Positions 58,463-64,000 of a stretch of DNA of 64,000 bases are shown one piece after another. Source of the stretch: Ottelia alismoides (Eukaryota > Streptophyta > Magnoliopsida > Alismatales > Hydrocharitaceae); the NCBI GenBank assembly GCA_037367405.1, contig JAZKJV010004140.1, positions 620,001 to 684,000 on the forward strand, read 5' to 3'. Numbering within the stretch: position 1 is the stretch's first letter; each line of letters starts with the position of its first letter. A program made the translations under genes and the position numbers. Below the pieces are notes generated by a model. The model worked only from the letters and a program-made list of their open reading frames with translations, did no database searches and was not told the DNA's origin.

Positions 58463-58579
58463 GTTAAAATTTTTTTAATTTCCGCTGCATCTATAGACTA
58501 GTGCGACTAGTTGCTCCGATTGCATATGATGCGATCGGCACGCTTCCGTGATGCGCTTAAGGATTCACAATATCCTTCA

Positions 58580-60280
58580 GGAACCTCATGATTTTAGTTT
58601 TGCAAAAGGAAGTAAAAGGGAACTCAACAGATAATTCTAGTATAGGTATGGTAAGGGTTCGAGTGACCTTTCATGATGGCTTATGATAACATCAAATAAT
58701 TTAATTTTCTAAAGCAAATAATATCATCTTGTTTTCGTGAATATTATCATCTAATGAGCCAGATCTCACGTTAGTTGGGTGGATGGAGTTGGTCGTTGCA
58801 AGGGGTCGAACATGCACCCTTGGGACATGTGTAGATATCTTTACGGCCGTAAATCCGATAGATCAATCATTTATTTAGTATAGTTACAGTCGCTTATTAT
58901 TTTGAAAAGGTATTCCCATGTGTGGTTTCAAATTAAAGATGTGGGTCATGATTCATCATGTTTTGTTTTGAAAAGGAGACCCTCGAGAGTTTATCACGAT
59001 GAATATCAAGTTCCTGCGTAGTGGAGATCCATGAGTTCGTAATGACGTGTACATGTTATGAGAAGGAATTACATGATCAAGTAACACTATTAATACAACA
59101 TACTTCAATGAAATCTAACCTTCAGGCATAACTACTAAGATCAATGTGGTAGTGTTCTTAAAGGAATATTAAAGTATTCAATAAAATTAAATTGAAAAAC
59201 TACTTTATCGGTATTTATTGGCATGTGTTATACTTAGAGAAGTTATAATACCCGAGAGTGGGGCACAACTCTCGTGGTCCCAGTGAGTCCTAAATTTAGT
59301 GTTAGTTCTGGTTTCGTGGGTCTCTCAGTGTGTTCCGTGACTCTATCGGTTGAGCGTAGTGCTATGGGTATAGTCGGTGAGTTCGCTCCCTAGTACGGCA
59401 CTCGTCGAAGACTCGTACATTGTCACAAGGGTGTATGTGGTTCGGTCCCATTTGGTTGTGGTGTACTCGTTACCGAGTATTCCCCTCGTGGTGGGTGAAC
59501 TGGGGGGAATGGGTTGTAGTTGGAGTTGAGGTTGGTTCCTTGAGATGGTTGCTCTACTACACATGAGTTGTGGCTATTGAGTTTATATTGTTATTATTTG
59601 AACTCGACAACTAAATGACAGAAAATGTCTTCAATAGTATACATATGTACATATATGTTTATGATTAAACCCCCAATAACTCATATAAGCAAATGCAAAG
59701 TTGACGAGTTCATTCATACATGCTAATATTGTCAATTTTAGAGTACAAGTAATAGATTTTATGCAATTCATAATAACGTTCCATAAATGTTTAGGATAGT
59801 GAACAATGACGACAAGAATAATAATAAAACATGAACATCTCTCCCTCTCTTTACTCTTTTTCACTTCTCTTAGTATAGTGTTAGCCTGCTTTAAATGTAT
59901 TGAGCTTTTTGCTCATACGTACTTCTTTGGGAACCCATCCAGGTTTACAGGTTGTTGAGCAGAAATAATGACTTGAGCATCCACAGTTGTACCAGACTTC
60001 GGGTTACATTTTCGCTGCTCGATTTGTATTAGTTATTGTTATACTTTTGTCCTACAGTTTAAGTTGCTAGTCATGTAATAAAAATACTTTGTGGACTTTG
60101 TCGTAAATTTGTAGAAGTTTGGGAACCATTAGTATGTGAATGTCGTTGGAACATTTTATTCAGTACTTTTCCTGTCTTACATTTTGAATGTTAATCATAA
60201 TGTATGAATGTGGCTATTACTGAGTATCTGGATCCTAGGGATATAGGTCCGACACTCCTCCCATGAGTCAGGGCATTACA
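58580..60280 (+). repeat. 3' part of the 5' LTR of Gypsy element G2 (Tekay/Del-like)
   Basis: The right end is set by the primer site at 60283. It contains 'tacccgagagtggggcacaactctcg' wording and 'gagtatctggatcctaggg' near the end, shared with G1. Its left end appears cut by C2 at 58580, so the true LTR start is missing. Short open frames are not conserved. Confidence 0.55.
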
Positions 60281-60282
60281 GA

Positions 60283-60294
60283 TGGGGTCAGAGC
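60283..60294 (+). other. Primer-binding site of G2 (initiator-Met tRNA, degenerate)
   Basis: TGGGGTCAGAGC against TGGTATCAGAGC, 10 of 12 matches, two bases after an LTR end in TTACA. Confidence 0.65.
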
Positions 60295-60510
60295 AAAGAT
60301 AGTCCATTAGGTGTCATTTATACATTGTGATTTTTATTGATATTCGGAATGTCTGGATTATATTGGAGTTTTCTGACGTTGATATATAGTCCAACAGGAA
60401 TGGTTCCCAAAAGATTTCTAGGATTTGAGAGATTATATATCTAGAGAGTGATGAATGTAATTGATTCACACATAATCATATCGATGTCTCATGTTGATAT
60501 TACAAGGTAG

Positions 60511-61402
60511 TTGGCGACGATGATGAATATGCTCCAAAGTATGAACATGAGACTACAGATCTTAGAGCAAAGAGTTGATGGATTTGAAGAATCCATTCGT
60601 ACCCTTCAGAGCAATGGTGGTACTAAAGTTCCACTTCCGCCTCCATCTACTGAGGATATTTTTCAGAAACATCACACAATCTTTGCTATCTATTTCAAGG
60701 GTCAGGTACCAGAGTTTGTTGGGGATACTACCCCTAAGGATGCTGACGTTTGGTTAGAAAAGATTGAGAAAATTCTCAAGATTATTCAAGCACTGGAAGA
60801 TTGTTGGATGCCATTTGTTGAATACTCCTTGAGCGGGCATGCAAAGTGATGGTGGAGCGCTTTATCATGACATTCACCACATCCCTTGACATGGGACAAT
60901 TTTGTTAAGTCCTTTAGAGAACAATTTCTTCCTGACTTCTGGGTTAGGAGAAAAAGAAAAGAACTAGATGAGTTGAAACAAGGATCGATATCAGTTAGAG
61001 AATATCATATCAAATTTGATGAGTTAGCATGCCATTCATCCATACTTGAAATGCGTGATGATGAACGAATCTTAAAATTTTGGTGTGGACTTTGCCTCGA
61101 TATTCAACATACTCTCTTCTTGTCGACCATCCATTATCCGCAAGATGGTAGAAGTCATATCTCGCATGGAACACTTACATGACGAGAAGAAATTGAAAAT
61201 GACATATTTAAATGAAAATGACAATGATGACCAAGAAATTTCGGTACCTTATCCAACTACTGGTCACGATTCCTTACCTATGGGAGCAATGCATGAGACT
61301 ACAACAAGTTCCACTACAAATGGACCAAGGGGAAGTACTCGATCACGAAGATGCTATACTTGTGGTCAGAGGGGCCATAGTCAGGTCGAATGCTCTCAGT
61401 GA
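60511..61402 (+). pseudogene. gag of G2, nearly complete with two stops and one frameshift
   Basis: Starts MATMMNMLQSMNMRLQILEQ, a coiled-coil-like N-terminus; then FKGQVPEFVGDTTPKDADVW and the Retrotrans_gag core (WDNFVKSFREQFLPDFW, KRKELDELKQGSISVREY), and near the end the zinc knuckle CYTCGQRGHSQVEC (CX2CX4HX4C). Capsid and nucleocapsid package RNA into virus-like particles in the cytoplasm. The stop at 60847-60849 lies where the family has an Arg before WW (CGA to TGA), a second stop is near 60868, and the frame shifts at about 61100-61150. It ends CSQ-stop; no protease or RT follows. Confidence 0.85.
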
Positions 61403-61800
61403 GTAATTAGTGGTGTGGTCACCGCACTTGACGAGTATCCACATATTCATGAAAAGGAACAAAGTTATACACAAGGTTAATGATTAATGTAATGATTTTT
61501 TTAAACTAGTAAATGTTCTTAGTTTTCGAAATGAAAAATCTTATTAAACAATGTATTTTATCTATATGAATGTGATTGGTGTTATTTTTGAATTGATGGT
61601 ATTGAGTATGTCTACAAGAAAATAGCGACATATGGATTATACAATTTAAATGGTTATAATTGTGACAATGCAAATGTCTTAGTTTTTTTAATGATAATCG
61701 AAATGAGTCAAAAGGTTGATAAGTGTCAACCTTATAATATGATATAGAGGTTCACATTAAGTAGTGTATACCGATTTGTAAGACAAGCTTAAGTACTGAA
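61403..61800 (+). mobile_element. Post-gag interior of G2, no pol
   Basis: About 80 bp continue the gag reading (DEYPHIHEKEQSY), where protease should begin. Then AT-rich non-coding sequence. A complete Tekay/Del element would have roughly 3.5-4 kb of pol here; none is seen. Confidence 0.6.
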
Positions 61801-61819
61801 AGAGATGGGTTGATTCTTT

Positions 61820-62285
61820 TTAAGATTGTTATCGTTGGTTATGATAACACCATTCTTTTTGCTTGTATTAATTGAAGGAGATATATCTCTATTTTTTTTG
61901 ATATTTTTATCACTGAGTGATGATTATCCTCTTAAAGTTGTTATCACCGACCACGATAAAATATCCTATCAAGATGGTTATCACTCTTGTGATACGTAGA
62001 AATTGGATATGGATCCATCTTCCTGAGGAATAAAAAGAATACTTTAATATTGTTATCACTGAAGGTGACAACCACAATCTGTAAGATTGTTATCATTGAA
62101 AACGAGAACAAAGGTCCTTTTAAGATTGTTATCATCGAAGGTGTCAAATGTAGTCTTAAAATTGTTATCGTTGACCATTATAACAAACGTTCTATTAAGA
62201 TTGTTCACTCCCGTGATAAGTGGAGTGTAGATGAGGGTGCATCTCTTGAAGAAATAGGAAGCATTCTTTTAAGATAGTTATTGCC
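61820..62285 (+). repeat. Degenerate tandem repeat of short hairpins in G2
   Basis: Eight or nine units with the core 'taagattgttatc', at about 61820, 61931, 61971, 62043, 62081, 62113, 62152, 62193 and 62268. In most, GTTATC is followed after 5-12 bases by an inverted partner (GATAAC/TGACAAC), for example GTTATCGTTGGTTATGATAAC-like at 61829. Spacing is irregular (roughly 30-75 bp, one larger gap), so it is an old, partly scrambled array. It occupies the place of pol. Confidence 0.65.
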
Positions 62286-62469
62286 TTCAAGCTAAGAAAG
62301 ATGCAGGTTAGGATTTTTTATTTTCAAAAGTAATGACCATAGGTTTGTAGAATATCTATTTCATATCATAATGGACTTATGTCCTACACAATGTAATGAA
62401 TACTGATATCATTTTGCAGATGGATATAACATATGGTATAAATCAAGAGTGACTCCAACTTCAACTATT

Positions 62470-62504
62470 CTCTGAAGACTCGAGGACGAGCCTTATTTTA
62501 TGAT
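62470..62504 (+). other. 3' end of the G2 interior (Tekay/Del-type terminus)
   Basis: Contains 'gactcgaggacgagcc', the conserved 'TCGAGGACGA' phrase that in plant Tekay/Del Gypsy elements closes the pol reading region just before the PPT and 3' LTR. No good purine run survives. Confidence 0.55.
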
Positions 62505-64000
62505 TGTTATGATGTGAAACCTCGGATTTTAGCACCACAACTTGGTCAAGTTGAGGATGATCAAATAGTTGCAGTCCATTTAAAAATTTATGAAAAATTC
62601 ATTTTTGATCTGATTGTCGAATAAGAAAGCATTTGGATGCGTATCATCGTCAGGATTCCAATGCATTTGAAATTTTACAAATCGGACATCGGATGGATGA
62701 GATATGATCATTTTAGCGACAATGGGTCAACTCTAAAATGATCAAACGAGATTTGAGCGAGATCCATCTAAGGATCCGCCCAAGTCCGTTTAAAAGGCCT
62801 ATAAAGTCTCCCTTTTGAGGTAATCCCTCCTCATTTACAAACCCTAGCCACCACCTATGATCTACCACCTCTCAAACTCCTTAGCTCTATCATAGCATTG
62901 TGAAGGTTGCTAATCACCATCATTTTTAGAGAGGAGCTTTCCATCATCATCCTCTATACGGATCTAACATTAGAAATGTAAGATCACCTCTTCATCTTCA
63001 AGTATTTCGTGACTTTATTTATGGGTTAGAAGTAAGAAAAGGATTTTTGTGTTTTAGAGATTATCGTGGTCATGATAATATGTGGAAGACAGTTAGATGA
63101 AGATATGATATTGCACTTGAAAGCACCCATATAGGTACAGTCCCCTCCCCTTTTACTTGCAATTTTCTCATCTTGCATATGTCCCGTGGACCTTCGAGTC
63201 CCTCTTGCTGTATGTATCCCCCCTTGGTGTGGAGTTTGATGGTTGTTCATGTTCATAAGGATTTAATAAAATAGAATAGATGTATTGCGATTCATTTTGT
63301 GGACTATGTCTATGTTATGATCATAAAAAGTGCCTAATGATATTAGTATGAGGACTATGAGCATAATGATGATCTTTTTCCCTCGTTGTTGTTGATTTCT
63401 ATGTGATTATCAATCATTTCTTATGAATATATCTAGAGCATTAAATATACTTGTAGCGCACTTTATAAACGGCTACCTGTGTTGTATCGTGCCATGCACA
63501 TTATACTAATATTTTTCCTTTGATCCTTATGGAATTCATGAGTCAATAATATCCATAACACATGATTGTTGGACCAATATAACAAATCATGTTACTTAGA
63601 TACCGTATTGTTAATTATCATGTTGAGCTAGATATAATTCCAATCATGAAATATGAGAGTTTTATGAATTAAAATTTAAATGATAGATTGGATTGGAATT
63701 CCACACTTACCATACCACGCACATGAGCTTTATTTTCCTTAGAAATAAAATGAATTATAAATACTTGGAAATATAATGAATTAGAATGAATGCTATAATA
63801 TAATTTAGCATTAAACCTCTATGAGACCTTATAAATTCGAAACGTATGAAACGTGAGCATTCATAGTCGCATATGAATAAGTTTGACATTTAAATAATGG
63901 ATAGCATTGCAAGGATACTTAAATTCATTGGTTATTTTTAGTGATTAATTTCTCCCAAAAAAATAAGAGGAAAGAGATAAGCTTCCTTCATCTTTCGTAA
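62505..64000 (+). repeat. Start of the G2 3' LTR (runs off the window)
   Basis: Begins about TGTTATGATGTGAAACCTCGG. A TATA-like GGCCTATAAAGTC at about 62796-62808 is followed by a CT-rich leader with 'aaaccctagccaccacc'. It shows no clear match to 58580-60280, as expected if that piece is only the far end of a long LTR. No gene is seen. The exact start could be a few bases either way. Confidence 0.45.
62796..62808 (+). promoter_or_regulatory. TATA box of the G2 3' LTR
   Basis: GGCCTATAAAGTC, with pyrimidine-rich sequence 20-60 bp downstream. Position about 300 bp into the LTR is usual for plant Gypsy promoters. If active it would read out to the right, beyond the window. Confidence 0.5.

Larger units (their letters stand above)
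48963..58579 (+). mobile_element. C2: plus-strand Copia element of the C1 family, with deleted 5' LTR end
   Basis: 5' LTR fragment 48963-about 50850, interior about 50850-55977, 3' LTR 55978-58579. The 5' LTR lacks its last 700-800 bp, and the primer site is missing; the leader follows directly. The left flank (GTTGT) and right flank (GGAAC) do not match, and they belong to different Gypsy elements (G1 gag on the left, G2 LTR on the right), so the locus has been rearranged. All pol frames are broken. Confidence 0.8.
55978..58579 (+). repeat. C2 3' LTR
   Basis: 2602 bp from TGTTAGACATG to ATATCCTTCA. It carries a hairpin block (57722-57815, including ATTCATAGGTG-gcgt-CACCTATGAAT), a degenerate TATA (AAAATAAAAGG near 57998), a TC microsatellite and pyrimidine-rich leader (58062-58112), then a short frame near its end. 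Confidence 0.85.

Noticed and set aside
58580..58600. Short likeness of 'gaacctcatgattttag' to the G2 3' LTR start at 62514
   Set aside because: Similarity ends after about 17 bases. Taking it as the 5' LTR start would require the two LTRs to match further on, which they do not.
1..64000. Search for host genes, tRNA, rRNA, DNA transposon terminal repeats, or an organelle or viral insert
   Set aside because: No supported case found; every recognisable coding fragment belongs to an LTR retrotransposon.

Overview
This window looks like heterochromatic, repeat-saturated intergenic DNA from a flowering plant. The evidence is the AT-rich background, plant-type LTR retrotransposons (Copia; Gypsy of the Athila and Tekay/Del types), primer-binding sites matching plant initiator-Met and Asp tRNAs, and heavy C-to-T/G-to-A decay. 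I could not identify the species, and I found no host protein gene, rRNA or tRNA gene. All coding matter is retrotransposon-derived, and almost all of it is broken.

Layout. 1-2270 is a decayed minus-strand Athila-like internal region. 2271-about 5800 is a different element, with a polypurine tract at 3541-3555 and an LTR-like start at 3556. 6026-43250 is one ancient minus-strand Copia element (C1). Each of its two LTRs is split by a separate Athila-like insertion: element A (7635-20696) in the left LTR and element B (29165-42816) in the right LTR. C1's own interior is 21676-27069. 43251-43794 is a short unassigned spacer. 43795-46293 is the 5' LTR, primer site and gag remnant of a Gypsy element (G1), cut by a solo Copia LTR (C3, 46294-48936) with a perfect 5-bp target duplication. 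48963-58579 is a second, plus-strand Copia (C2) of the same family. 58580-64000 is a gag-only Tekay/Del-like Gypsy (G2) with hairpin-rich repeats in place of pol.

How the parts work. A and B are non-autonomous: LTRs over 3 kb, a tRNA-Asp-type primer site, one Athila-like protease-like frame, one small conserved frame of unknown function (called ORF-X here) and no reverse transcriptase or integrase. They would need proteins from an autonomous relative. Their LTRs carry a palindromic G-box/ABRE-like site and a GC-rich block. Their interiors carry an array of hairpins built around PPT-like sequences. The 5' LTR of B has a 265-bp tandem duplication that doubles its TATA box. The Copia family (C1, C2, C3) has about 2.6-kb LTRs with a TATA box, pyrimidine-rich leader, a short conserved reading frame and a hypervariable hairpin module. 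C3 and C2 stand head to head 26 bp apart and form a very large inverted repeat.

Nothing here is a proven new biological system. The best candidates are the A/B family (pseudo-protease, ORF-X, PPT-hairpin array, palindromic G-box) and the gag-only G2 element. Boundaries were read by eye from termini, primer sites, PPTs and target duplications. Internal domain limits are approximate.
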